Of a DNA stretch of 64,000 nucleotides, positions 55,600 to 63,998 are shown one piece after another (the stretch's first letter is position 1; every line of letters starts with the position of its first letter). The stretch spans positions 80,831-144,830 of the forward strand of contig CAJEXW010000002.1 of the NCBI GenBank assembly GCA_903994525.1, read 5' to 3'. Source of the stretch: an uncultured Chlorobiaceae bacterium (lineage in GTDB: Bacteria; Bacteroidota; Chlorobiia; Chlorobiales; Chlorobiaceae). A model generated the notes under the pieces. The model ran no database searches and was not told the DNA's origin. It saw only the letters and a list, made by a program, of their open reading frames with translations. A program made the translations under genes and the position numbers.

Positions 55600-55845
55600 T
55601 CAGCCCTGCCCCAGCTTCTTTTTTGCCGGGCCAATATTATACAACTCCTCATCTTCGTTAATGCTGATACCATCATGAAGTGTAGCTTTTTCAAAAACGA
55701 GCTTCGCTGTAGAAAAAAAATCACTTGCTTCAGCTTTCAGATATCGTGCCGCCATGCGGCAATAATCAGGATCAGTTTCCGCACCAATGCTGTTGCGGCC
55801 AGTTTTCAGCGCTGCAATCATGGATGTGCCTGAACCACAGAACTC
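55600..55845 (-). pseudogene. C-terminal tail of a site-specific DNA methyltransferase
   Basis: The open part reads EFCGSGTSMIAALKTGRNSI then GAETDPDYCRMAARYLKAEA. FCGSGTS is the AdoMet-binding motif I of permuted (beta-class) adenine/cytosine-N4 methyltransferases, and the rest is their usual end. A TAG directly precedes it and the catalytic DPPY/SPPY half is absent from the 135 bp up to umuC. It is a remnant of a restriction-modification enzyme. Confidence 0.75.
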
Positions 55846-55979
55846 CTAAAATACCCTTTATCAGCACTGTCTTTAAGCTGTTGATTCAGCTTTTTCTGTT
55901 GATTTCATCAACTCAATATTTTCAGGACAACATTGCAATGTCCTTCATGTTATCCTGCTCAGGATGTTGCAATACGGGT

Positions 55980-57254
55980 TTACACCCTCACTGTAACAAT
56001 ATCATTCCACCTCGTCGTATAGTATGGTGAAAGCCTCTCCTGATTAGGCTTCCAGCCCTCAGAATTTTCAGAAGCCAGTCTCACCGCGCCTCGTCCATAG
56101 CGCTCGTTAATACCATCCATGACCAGCATCAACTTCTTGTCTCGCTCATTCGGGGCTGGCTGATCTTCAGGGAAGAGTGATAGGGTTCGTACTAAAGATT
56201 TTACCAGCATGAGCCCACTCACGATTACCCCTGCTTTTTTGTAAGCATAGCCACTTCTGAAGACTGACTCAAGAATCACTTGAGCGGCCCTCTGAAGAGC
56301 TATCGAATCCTGTGTCGGATATGGTAGAGATGCCGTTTTTGTTCCCCAGTATTGAGCTGCCTTGGCCTCAAATGGGCTTGTACCGATGAACACGGTGAGA
56401 AGAGATGCGGCAGCCCCCTCCTTGCGAAGCTTGACGGCACACTTGCCTGTGAATGTTGCAACAGCTCGATGCAGCTCTTCCCAGGTTGTAACACTCTTAC
56501 CAAAGGATCGTGACGTACAAATACTTTGCTTTGCTGGCCTCAGCAGTTCCATTGGTAGACAAGATTTCCCATTCAGCTCGGCCTGCACTCTGGAACCTGT
56601 AATGTGCAGGTGCTTTCGTACCCAGGGGGCAGGAGCATCAGCAAGATCGGCTGCGGTTTCAATCTTTTGAGCATAAAGCAGCTTACTCAATTGCCGACCG
56701 ATACCCCAGACATCCTCAACTTTCGTAAGGGCAAGGGCGGATCGAATGGCCTCCTGACCGCTCAGTATACAAACGCCTTGATACTCAGGATTCTTCTTGG
56801 CCAAGCGGTTAGCAACCTTGGCAAGAGTCTTGGTTGGTGCCATGCCAACACAAACAGGGATTCCTGTATGCTGCTTTACTGTCCGACGGATAAGGTGCGC
56901 ATACTCAGTCAGGTCATACCGTCCGAAACTGCTCATGTCAAGAAATGCCTCATCAATGGAATACAGTTCAATCTCAGGAACAAGCTCGGCCAGAGTCATC
57001 ATCACCCTTGAAGACATATCGCCGTACAGGGGGTAATTTGAGGAGAAGACAGCGACCTTGTGCCGTCGGAGTAAATCCCTGCACTTGAACACCGGCGTTC
57101 CCATCTTGATGCCAAGAGCTTTGGCCTCATTAGATCGGGCTATAATGCAGCCGTCATTGTTCGAGAGCACAACAACAGGGCGGTTTCGCAATGCCGGGTT
57201 GAAGACACGCTCGCACGAAGCATAGAAGTTGTTGCAGTCAACCAGTGCAAACAC
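55980..57254 (-). CDS. umuC: UmuC, catalytic subunit of DNA polymerase V (Y family)
   Basis: A 424-residue translesion polymerase. FALVDCNNFYASCERVF holds the first metal ligand, YSIDEAFLDMSSF the catalytic DE pair, and VCVGMAPTKTLAKVANRLAK the finger/palm segment. A helix-hairpin-helix (VEDVWGIGRQLSKLL) and the little-finger domain follow. GTG 57254 is preferred to the upstream frame start at 57512. It has the strong site GGAGGGGAGGG and places the first strand correctly. umuD lies 19 bp upstream. Confidence 0.93.
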   Translation of the reverse strand: MFALVDCNNFYASCERVFNPALRNRPVVVLSNNDGCIIARSNEAKALGIKMGTPVFKCRDLLRRHKVAVFSSNYPLYGDMSSRVMMTLAELVPEIELYSIDEAFLDMSSFGRYDLTEYAHLIRRTVKQHTGIPVCVGMAPTKTLAKVANRLAKKNPEYQGVCILSGQEAIRSALALTKVEDVWGIGRQLSKLLYAQKIETAADLADAPAPWVRKHLHITGSRVQAELNGKSCLPMELLRPAKQSICTSRSFGKSVTTWEELHRAVATFTGKCAVKLRKEGAAASLLTVFIGTSPFEAKAAQYWGTKTASLPYPTQDSIALQRAAQVILESVFRSGYAYKKAGVIVSGLMLVKSLVRTLSLFPEDQPAPNERDKKLMLVMDGINERYGRGAVRLASENSEGWKPNQERLSPYYTTRWNDIVTVRV

Positions 57255-57273
57255 AATCGCCCTCCCCTCCAGT

Positions 57274-57726
57274 TTATCTCGGTTTGTGGATAATGTATGC
57301 GACAATTCCCCACACCAGAAACTCGTTCTCCTCAGTGATTCTGATTGGCTTGAACTCTTCATTGGCAGGCACAAGGTAGAGGCCATCATCACGGAGCGCA
57401 AGCCGTTTGACCGTAAACTCGCCATCAATATAGCAAACAGCAATGCTCCCCTCTTTTGGTTCAAGAGCCTTGTCGATAACCAGCAAATCACCATCTTCAA
57501 TGCCCGCATCAACCATGGAGTTGCCTTTTACCCGGGCATAAAAGGTGGCCGCCGGGTGCTTGACCAGCTCCTTGTTCAGGTCGAGCGCCAGTTCAATATA
57601 ATCCTCGGCAGGAGATGGAAAGCCCGCTGAAATCCCCGTTCCAAACAGCGGCAGCTCCAGGGAGGTTGTCACATCAACCGTGTAGAAGTCGAGCACGGGG
57701 TCAGAGTGTATTCTCGAAAGCCTCAT
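57274..57726 (-). CDS. umuD: UmuD, self-cleaving S24 subunit of polymerase V
   Basis: A 150-residue LexA/UmuD-type protein. The cleavage site is Ala-Gly in ISAGFPSPAEDY. The catalytic Ser is in VKGNSMVDAGI and the Lys in FTVKRLAL. RecA filaments trigger self-cleavage to UmuD', which joins UmuC. I see no clear LexA operator upstream, so SOS control in this lineage is not demonstrated by sequence. Confidence 0.92.
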   Translation of the reverse strand: MRLSRIHSDPVLDFYTVDVTTSLELPLFGTGISAGFPSPAEDYIELALDLNKELVKHPAATFYARVKGNSMVDAGIEDGDLLVIDKALEPKEGSIAVCYIDGEFTVKRLALRDDGLYLVPANEEFKPIRITEENEFLVWGIVAYIIHKPR

Positions 57727-57979
57727 GAATGGGAGATATTTTTTTTCGCATCGAACGTGAAGTCAAAATGAAAACGGCCAGCCATTTTTTCCCGTAATGG
57801 TCTCAACACTATTGATGATGAAGATATGAAATGGGAATTGATGTTACGGTCAGGGAGCCTCCTTTTTGATCCCTGCCCTGGAACATCATAATTTTTTCAT
57901 GCACCCATACCTTCATCTTCCGCACAAAATGGTAATTTCATGAATACAATCCGGACTTTGAACGCTAACACCCTGAAGC

Positions 57980-58399
57980 ATGAAATCATACCACAAGGAA
58001 CTCTGGCTGCAGATACCTGCCAGAATGGATTTTGTCAATATCACCGGTGATGTGGAGCGGGCTCTTCAGGAGAGCGGCATTCAGGAGGGGCTCTGCCTGG
58101 TGAATGCGATGCACATAACCGCTTCAGTCTTTATCAATGATGACGAACCGGGGCTGCATCAGGACTACAAACGGTGGCTTGAGGAGCTGGCTCCGCATGA
58201 ACCGCTAAGCCGCTACCAGCACAACAGAACCGGAGAGGATAACGGTGATGCCCATCACAAGCGCCAGATTATGGGTCGGGAGGTGGTTGTTGCCGTCACA
58301 AAAGGTCGGCTGCATTTTGGTACCTGGGAGCAGATTTTCTATGGTGAGTTTGACGGCAGGAGAAAAAAACGGGTGATCATCAAGATTATCGGCGAATAA
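57980..58399 (+). CDS. YjbQ family protein (UPF0047)
   Basis: A 139-residue protein with the family signature: [37 protein letters not shown], and the metal-binding [20 protein letters not shown] plus [13 protein letters not shown]. YjbQ proteins show thiamine-phosphate synthase activity of a secondary kind, and their true role is unclear. It looks intact and vertically inherited, unlike its neighbours on both sides. Confidence 0.9.
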   Translation: MKSYHKELWLQIPARMDFVNITGDVERALQESGIQEGLCLVNAMHITASVFINDDEPGLHQDYKRWLEELAPHEPLSRYQHNRTGEDNGDAHHKRQIMGREVVVAVTKGRLHFGTWEQIFYGEFDGRRKKRVIIKIIGE

Positions 58400-58489
58400 G
58401 GGGTCGCTTCAGGATGGGTGCACATCACCCTGAACGTCGATTATGTATGGGCGCGAACGTTTGAAGGGCAAGAGGGGTATGAATGACTC

Positions 58490-59419
58490 TCATGAGTAAT
58501 GAGAGCCCGCTTTGAGTAACTCTTCAACCCTGTCGATCATCGTCAGCGCAGTCTTCTCCATTCGAGAAAAAGCAAACCATCTCTTCCCCAAATCCTTGAG
58601 CGATGCGCCAAGATGATAGACCGTTTCGCCATCCAGAATCAAAAAGCGATCATGACTGTACGGGAACTCCTGAATGGAGATCGACGGATACTGGGCATTG
58701 TGTTTTTTCAGATCCAGAGCAAGTGGTTGACTGATAGATTTGGTCAGAATGAGGGCACTCACACCCACCGAACGCTTGGCCAACTGCATGAGTACGCTGT
58801 CGTCCACATAGTTGTCGATGAGCACTATGGATTTTTCACTTTTCCGCAACAGGTCATTGACAAACACATAGGCATCGAAGATCTGGCCATCGAAAAAGAT
58901 GCCCTGGGTGCAGGTGAGGCTTTTGTGCTCAAGTGCATCAAAAATCTGCTCGAAGCGATCATCCGTCTTGATCTCGTGGACAATTTGGCGTTTTTCCAAT
59001 GAATCAAGCCGCTGAAGCAAGCCACCGCTTTCAGCAATAGACCGGCGCATTTTGACGAATGCCCGCATAATAGCAATGTTAACTTCAATCGCTCTATTGC
59101 TTGTCAGGACACCTGATATTCCAGCAACACCTTGTTCCGTAAAAACATAAGGCAATGCTCCTCCAAGGTGCATTCTGGAAGGTATCGCATTTTGCGATAG
59201 TAGAAGTTCAGCCTCTTTTTCGGAAAGCTGAAACATAAAATCTACAGGAAATCGTTTGCCGTTGCGTTTGACCTGTTCGCGAAGGCGTATGGTTTTCACT
59301 CCATAAAGTTCTGCCAAATCTCTGTCAAGCATTACCTGGATACCCCTGAACGTGAAAATCTTTTTCTGTAAATCCGTTTCAGTAGAAAGCAATGCCGTTT
59401 GCATTAGCTCACTCGCCAT
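58490..59419 (-). CDS. ORF6N domain protein with phospholipase D-like C-terminal domain
   Basis: A 309-residue protein. Residues about 18-105 are an ORF6N (KilA-N-like) DNA-binding domain: FRGIQVMLDRDLAELYGVKT, RFPVDFMFQLSEKE and YVFTEQGVAGISGVL. Residues about 110-150 form a coiled coil. From about 185 a PLD-like fold follows (SIVLIDNYVDDSVL, then HDRFLILDGETVYHLGASLK), with a partial HxKxxxxD-like motif in which Lys is replaced by Arg. ORF6N proteins come from phages and mobile elements. Role unknown, perhaps defence. Confidence 0.8.
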   Translation of the reverse strand: MASELMQTALLSTETDLQKKIFTFRGIQVMLDRDLAELYGVKTIRLREQVKRNGKRFPVDFMFQLSEKEAELLLSQNAIPSRMHLGGALPYVFTEQGVAGISGVLTSNRAIEVNIAIMRAFVKMRRSIAESGGLLQRLDSLEKRQIVHEIKTDDRFEQIFDALEHKSLTCTQGIFFDGQIFDAYVFVNDLLRKSEKSIVLIDNYVDDSVLMQLAKRSVGVSALILTKSISQPLALDLKKHNAQYPSISIQEFPYSHDRFLILDGETVYHLGASLKDLGKRWFAFSRMEKTALTMIDRVEELLKAGSHYS

Positions 59420-59542
59420 AACTCAGTCTCCTTTTTTTTCGCAATCATCATCAAAAGTACTGCCAGCCGCATTAGGGGAAGCGTCAGCCCTGACTCAGAA
59501 GCCGGAGTTTTCACCACATCCTGGAGGTTCGCAGAATAGAAG

Positions 59543-59640
59543 TGTTGGCTTAACTGTATAGTCTGGCTTCAAAATACATAAAAAATATCATCAACGTAAT
59601 ACTCCCCCCAACCTTCCAGTGAGCAAAAAGAGTTCTCATG
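59543..59640. repeat. Third partial copy of the TA upstream region
   Basis: TGTTGGCTTA...CTGTATAG...AAAATACATAAAAAA matches the upstream side of both 413-bp repeats. The spacing from TGTT to AAAATAC is 28 bases in all three copies. Like copy 1 it continues to CCAACCTTCC. No antitoxin gene is attached. The rest of the 343-bp gap between ORF6N and the antitoxin at 59763 holds nothing else I recognise. Confidence 0.6.
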
Positions 59641-59762
59641 ATTCGAGATACGGTACAGTACATTCAATATTTGACAAAAACATTGACGTATTTGTGGAAA
59701 CTTGCGCTCTGTGGACATACAAACTTTGTATCTTATTTTCTTGCTAACGAAAAAGAATTGTT

Positions 59763-60014
59763 ATGAGTACTATCACTGTGAATGTCTCTTTTCAGGATTC
59801 ATTGCTGAACGAAATTGACAAAACAGCCAGAAATGAGTATCGAAGCCGTTCAGAGTTGATAAGGGAAGCTGCGAGGCTTTATATTCAGCGCCAGAGTCAG
59901 TGGAATGATCTTTTTCAGCTTGGCGATATGGCAGTGCAGAAACAGCATCTGAATGAGCATGACGTAGCCGGAGAGATCGAAGCTGTTCGTGAGGCAAAGG
60001 CAACATTGTCATGA
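59763..60014 (+). CDS. Ribbon-helix-helix antitoxin of a PIN module
   Basis: An 83-residue CopG-type protein: ITVNVSFQDSLLNEIDKTAR, RSRSELIREAARLYIQRQ, then a charged tail for toxin binding. It overlaps the PIN toxin start by 4 bp (ATGA). The complete pair looks functional and probably represses itself. Confidence 0.87.
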   Translation: MSTITVNVSFQDSLLNEIDKTARNEYRSRSELIREAARLYIQRQSQWNDLFQLGDMAVQKQHLNEHDVAGEIEAVREAKATLS

Positions 60015-60412
60015 ACATTGTATGCGACACCAATGTTCTTGTTTCCGGCATACTTTTCGGTGGGAATCAACGAAAGGTATTGAGTCTGTGTTCGACGCTG
60101 AGGGTGGTTAATTTTATTTCTCCCGACATTATGCAAGAGGTGGAGGATGTTCTGCGACGTCCAAAATTTGGACTGCTTCCGGAACATGTTTACCGTATTA
60201 TGGGGATTTTTATGGAGACATTTGCAATGGTTACTCCAACCATTACCGTTGATGACATAACCGTTGACTGTGATGATAATCGGATTCTTGAAGCAGCTCA
60301 TGCTGCTGAGTCTCAGGTGGTAGTCTCAGGTGACAAGCACTTGCTTGAACTGGTATCATGGAGAGGAATTTCTATTCTTACTCCTGCTGATTTTTTGATT
60401 CTCCCGCGATAA
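60011..60412 (+). CDS. PIN-domain toxin (COG1569 type)
   Basis: A 133-residue PIN-fold ribonuclease: VCDTNVLVSGILFGG has the first acidic residue, ISPDIMQEVEDVL the second, and DCDDNRILEAAHAAESQVVV with GDKHLLEL the last acidic cluster. All four acidic positions of the active site are present. It cleaves RNA when not held by the antitoxin encoded just before it. Confidence 0.88.
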   Translation: MNIVCDTNVLVSGILFGGNQRKVLSLCSTLRVVNFISPDIMQEVEDVLRRPKFGLLPEHVYRIMGIFMETFAMVTPTITVDDITVDCDDNRILEAAHAAESQVVVSGDKHLLELVSWRGISILTPADFLILPR

Positions 60413-60529
60413 CGGTTTTTTCCCTCCCTGCCTTCCGGCAAGCTAAAAAAACTGAAAATGCCGTCAGGGGTACCTGATTGACTGAACAACCAATACGGCA
60501 AACAAAATCAGAGTCCATGCTTTCAGAGG

Positions 60530-60820
60530 TCAAATCCGATGCTTCCAATAACCAGGCTCTTGCCGTAAATGCATGACTGCAATGATTTGAATCGTATCCG
60601 CCTCTATTCTGTAAACAACACCATAAGGAAAATGTGGCAACTTACATTTTCGGATGTTACACTCTCTTTGTCTGTAGAGGCAGGGATGACGTGCAATCCC
60701 TGATACTGCCTTCGCCAGGTTATCAAGAAAACGCTTCCCCAATCCAACCTGCCGCTGTTGATAAAATTTGGCCGCAGCATCCGCTTCGGCCAAAGCTTCC
60801 TCATCCCAAAAGACTAACAT
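60530..60820 (-). CDS. ParE/RelE-family toxin (copy 2, intact)
   Basis: A 96-residue toxin: FWDEEALAEADAAAKFYQQR, LGKRFLDNLAKAVSGIARHP, then CKLPHFPYGVVYRIEADTIQ and the end VMHLRQEPGYWKHRI with the conserved His/Arg and the YW near the tail. This is a full-length ParE fold. It starts one base inside the antitoxin stop. A truncated duplicate is at 53533. Confidence 0.87.
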   Translation of the reverse strand: MLVFWDEEALAEADAAAKFYQQRQVGLGKRFLDNLAKAVSGIARHPCLYRQRECNIRKCKLPHFPYGVVYRIEADTIQIIAVMHLRQEPGYWKHRI

Positions 60821-61133
60821 CAGACCAAACTGTCTCTTAAGCTCCTGAATGCAGACTCGTTATCAACTAATCTTGCTGTTCCTGTATCAATAGCCGCACA
60901 ACGCCTCTGTATCTCTACCTGCCAAGCTGATGAAACAAGAAAGTTGTCTTCAAAATCAAGAGTATCGAGTAATACTTCGGCGATAAATGCTCGAATTGAG
61001 GGCTGCAGTTGCATTACCTCATCAATAATACGTTTTGGATCTGGATTCATCAGGTTAAGGTTTAGAACTGTTCGCTTGGCGGCATGGTACTACATTAAAA
61101 TACATAAAAAAAAAGTTCTTTGTGTGTTCACCC
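60721..61133 (-). repeat. 413-bp direct repeat, copy 2
   Basis: Partner of 53568-53980 in the same orientation. One edge lies inside the toxin gene (which continues intact only in this copy). The other edge, at GTGTTCACCC, falls exactly where the coding sequence of a HigB-like toxin resumes in mid-gene. Confidence 0.85.
60820..61050 (-). CDS. Addiction-module antitoxin (Unstab_antitox type), copy 2
   Basis: A 76-residue protein almost identical to copy 1 at 53667, with LQPSIRAFIAEVLLDTLD and SSAWQVEIQRRCAAIDTGTA. With the intact toxin it forms a complete ParE-type module. Its upstream side (about 80 bp) is shared with copy 1 and with the fragment at 59543. Confidence 0.85.
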   Translation of the reverse strand: MNPDPKRIIDEVMQLQPSIRAFIAEVLLDTLDFEDNFLVSSAWQVEIQRRCAAIDTGTARLVDNESAFRSLRDSLV

Positions 61134-61302
61134 CACTTTATATAGCAACAATGCGTTCCGGCTACTCGGCTTCTTTGACGATGGAAATTTGGTGATTCTT
61201 ACAAATGGGTTCGCAAAGAAAACACAGAAAACCCCACCAGAAGAAATCGAACTGGCTGAAAAAGGAAAGAAAGACTATCTCAGGAGGCGAAAATATGAAT
61301 GA
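61134..61302 (+). pseudogene. HigB/Gp49-like toxin, 5' part missing
   Basis: The sequence [20 protein letters not shown] and [20 protein letters not shown] is the C-terminal half of a HigB/Gp49 toxin. The N-terminal half is absent: immediately upstream lies the end of the 413-bp repeat. The frame overlaps the antitoxin start by 8 bp, the usual higBA arrangement. It is probably inactive. Confidence 0.75.
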
Positions 61303-61570
61303 CTTACACCGCGCTATTGCAAAGCGGAAAGGCCGTGACCCTGAATTTGCCAAGACCTTCGATAAAGAATACGAAGAGTTCAAGATCGGAGTGTTGTTGA
61401 AAGAAGCGAGAAAAAACGCAGGGCTTACACAGGAAGCTCTGGCCGACAAGCTGAATACCAAGAAATCGGCAATCTCAAGAATTGAAAACCATTCTGAAGA
61501 TATTAGGCTTTCTACGCTGCATCACTATGCTGAAGCTCTGGGGAAAAAAATTAAAGTCTCCATCCTGTAG
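61295..61570 (+). CDS. HigA-type XRE antitoxin
   Basis: A 91-residue protein. An N-terminal helix ([20 protein letters not shown]) is followed by an XRE helix-turn-helix: [41 protein letters not shown] 61295 has AGGAGG eight bases upstream, inside the end of the toxin gene. It is intact while its toxin is not. Confidence 0.88.
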   Translation: MNDLHRAIAKRKGRDPEFAKTFDKEYEEFKIGVLLKEARKNAGLTQEALADKLNTKKSAISRIENHSEDIRLSTLHHYAEALGKKIKVSIL

Positions 61571-61629
61571 AAATGTGCTGACAAAGCCAATGACCGCTGC
61601 TTACGGCGGTCGATACAGAAAGGGACTTT

Positions 61630-61977
61630 ATGCTTTTCAAAAAAGAAGTTGAGCGCATAATCAGGCGTTACGAAGAGTTGAACGGTCATCCAGCAACATA
61701 TACTCATGATATGATTAGATCAAAAGGGGAGATCACGACCTTGTCGGAGCTTGTCACAAGCAGCAAGCATCACAAAGGGTTTAAAGTTCTTTTGGATAAT
61801 CACCAACTTGACAACACTTTTGAGGCTTTGGTCGTACGCTTCGAATCTCAATTTAAACCAGATATTGTTGCCGCTGCACAGTTTCGATTAGCTGAAGATT
61901 TTCCCGCAAGAAAAAAAATTAATTTAAATCAAAACTATTTGTACATTCTACGGTATTTCATATGGGCTTTGCCCTAA
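61630..61977 (+). CDS. Hypothetical protein
   Basis: A 115-residue protein with GGGA a few bases before the ATG. It begins KKEVERIIRRYEELNGHPAT and has a helical, conserved-looking part FEALVVRFESQFKPDIVAAA QFRLAED. The end (KINLNQNYLYILRYFIWALP) looks out of character, so the 3' end may have been replaced. I do not recognise the family. A terminator follows 21 bp after the stop. Confidence 0.5.
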   Translation: MLFKKEVERIIRRYEELNGHPATYTHDMIRSKGEITTLSELVTSSKHHKGFKVLLDNHQLDNTFEALVVRFESQFKPDIVAAAQFRLAEDFPARKKINLNQNYLYILRYFIWALP

Positions 61978-61997
61978 GCAGCAAGCCGACAGTACCC

Positions 61998-62027
61998 AAA
62001 GGCTCGATTATGTCGGGCCTTTGTTTT
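61998..62027 (+). terminator. Intrinsic terminator before the IS element
   Basis: AAAGGCTCGA pairs with TCGGGCCTTT (one G-T) around loop TTATG, followed by GTTTTT. It would end the antitoxin/hypothetical gene transcript. Between it and the IS end lie about 165 bp without recognisable features. Confidence 0.8.
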
Positions 62028-62191
62028 TATATCCTACCGTCAAAACAACTGTACTTTACCGACATAAACGGTCTCTCTTCAGGCGGAATTACGCAGTCTA
62101 TAATTTTATTATGCTTCCTCAATTCCTTAAATCGGAAGTTCCAGCCGAATTTTTCGTTAACTCCTTATAAGCAGTACTTTTAAGGCGAAAG

Positions 62192-63954
62192 TGTGCGAAA
62201 AATGTAGTCACTAAAATATTTGTATATCAAAAGTTTTTTTATTATTATGGAATAATTAAGAAAACCTTGATATAGTCACAATGTATATCGACACCAGCAA
62301 GACCACCATCAACGGCAAAACCTATTATCGATACCTGTTTCGTGAATCGTATCGTGAAGATGGCAAGGTCAAGAATCGCACCCTTGGCAAAATCTCCAAA
62401 TGTTCAGCAACAGAAGTTGCTGCCATAAAACTTGCCCTGAAATACAAAGACAACTTGTCAGCCCTGCTGCATGTCGAGGATGTTGAGCTTCATGAAGGTC
62501 TTCGTGTTGGTGTGGTGTATGCGATTAAAACGCTTGCAGAGAGACTCGGCATTAGTAAGGCACTTGGCAATAGCCGTCAGGGAAAGCTTGCGTTGTGGCA
62601 GATCATGGCGCGATTGATTGGGCAGGGTTCACTGTTGGGCGCTGTCAGGATGGCAGCAAGTTATGGCGCTTGTGATGTGCTTGAATTAGAAAGTTTTACT
62701 GAGGATGACTTGTACGCCAATCTTGGCTGGTTGACACAGAATCAGGAGCGTATTGAGACGGAATTATTCAAGCACAATTCGGCAGGAGCTGGGCCTGAAT
62801 TATTGCTCTATGATGTTACCTCATCATATCTTGAAGGTATGGAAAATGTTCTTGCCGCCTTTGGTTACAACAGGGATGGTAAAAAGGGGAAGAAGCAGAT
62901 CGTTATTGGCTTGATGTGTACAGCAGATGGCGATCCGGTTGCCGTCCGGGTATTTGCAGGCAATACCGGCGACAAGTCAACGGTTGCAGAGCAGATTCGC
63001 ACCATCGCTAACAATTTTGGGATTAAAGAGATAACGATGGTTGGCGACAAGGGCATGATTAAATCACCTCAGGCCAAAGAGTTGACCGAGGCAGGGTTTC
63101 ATTACATCACCTCACTTTCAAAACCAGAAATCAAAACACTACTGAAAGCAGAGGTACTGCAAATGGATTTTTTTGATACCGATCTGTATGAGGTTGAAAA
63201 TACAACAGATGGCGTTCGATATGTGCTGAGAAAGAATCCTGTTCGAGAGACTGAGATGGCAAAAAATCGACAAGAACGGGTAAAAAAAATCCAGCGTTTT
63301 GTTGAGGAAAAAAACAGCTATTTGGCAGGTTCTGTCAAGCGTGACAATGATGTTGCTTTACGGTTTCTCCAGAAAAAGATTAACCAGTACAAATTGAACG
63401 ATGTTTTGGAGCTGACCAATGAGGATTGGGTGTTCAAGGTAACGGTCAATGAGGAAATGCTGAATGAAACAGCTCTTCTGGACGGATGTTATGTGATCAA
63501 AACTGATGTAAAGAAAGAGATTTTTTCGACCAAGGAAGTTCATGACCGATACAAAGATCTTGCAAAAGTAGAGCATGCTTTTCGGACGTTTAAACAAAGT
63601 CATCTTGAAATCAGGCCGGTTCATGTACGAACGGAAGCCAGCACTCGTGGCCATGTCTTTGCCGTTATGCTTGCCTACAAAATCGAGCGACAGTTATCAG
63701 AACTCTGGAAAAAATGTGAATGCACTGTGCCGGAAGGAATCGATGAACTTGGTGCCATACGCAGCACGATCATCACTCTCAAGGAGGCAAGCTGCCAGAA
63801 GATTCCTCAGTCTAAAGGACTTGCTGGGGAGTTACTCGCTGCTGCAGGAATTACACTTCCATCAATTATTGAAGCCAGAAATGTCGATGTAGGGTCTGCT
63901 GAAAAAGTGCTAAAGCTATATTTTATATTTGATTAAGTCTATATTTTTCGTATA
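62192..63954 (+). mobile_element. IS1634-type insertion sequence
   Basis: A transposase gene flanked by imperfect terminal inverted repeats: left TGTGCGAAAAATGTAGTCA (62192 onward) and right, read on the other strand, TATACGAAAAATATAGACT (from 63954). The shared core is CGAAAAAT.TAG. Ends are approximate. No target-site duplication is evident next to these ends. The transposase looks intact, so the element may be recent. Confidence 0.7.
62281..63936 (+). CDS. IS1634 family transposase
   Basis: A 551-residue DDE transposase of the IS1634/IS4 group. The three acidic residues are placed in LLYDVTSSYLEGM, MVGDKGMIKSPQ and LAKVEHAFRTFKQSHLEIRP (the YREK-like C-terminal signature). The N-terminal YYRYLFRESYREDGKVKNRT is typical of the family. 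Full length, with no stop or frameshift. Confidence 0.9.
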   Translation: MYIDTSKTTINGKTYYRYLFRESYREDGKVKNRTLGKISKCSATEVAAIKLALKYKDNLSALLHVEDVELHEGLRVGVVYAIKTLAERLGISKALGNSRQGKLALWQIMARLIGQGSLLGAVRMAASYGACDVLELESFTEDDLYANLGWLTQNQERIETELFKHNSAGAGPELLLYDVTSSYLEGMENVLAAFGYNRDGKKGKKQIVIGLMCTADGDPVAVRVFAGNTGDKSTVAEQIRTIANNFGIKEITMVGDKGMIKSPQAKELTEAGFHYITSLSKPEIKTLLKAEVLQMDFFDTDLYEVENTTDGVRYVLRKNPVRETEMAKNRQERVKKIQRFVEEKNSYLAGSVKRDNDVALRFLQKKINQYKLNDVLELTNEDWVFKVTVNEEMLNETALLDGCYVIKTDVKKEIFSTKEVHDRYKDLAKVEHAFRTFKQSHLEIRPVHVRTEASTRGHVFAVMLAYKIERQLSELWKKCECTVPEGIDELGAIRSTIITLKEASCQKIPQSKGLAGELLAAAGITLPSIIEARNVDVGSAEKVLKLYFIFD

Positions 63955-63956
63955 TT

Positions 63957-63998
63957 GGTGCAAGGAAAATGGAGGAAATAGCCCAAAACCCTTGCACC
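63957..63998. repeat. Inverted repeat at the window edge
   Basis: GGTGCAAGG (63957-63965) and CCTTGCACC (63990-63998) are perfect complements 24 bases apart, just outside the IS right end. It may be a hairpin or the edge of another feature beyond the window. Confidence 0.5.

Noticed and set aside
57255..57512. 86-codon extension of umuC
   Set aside because: It overlaps umuD out of frame. The GTG at 57254 has GGAGGGGAGGG upstream and gives the normal UmuC N-terminus.
61962..62183. 73-codon frame between hypothetical gene and IS
   Set aside because: A terminator hairpin lies inside it and the translation has no conserved pattern.
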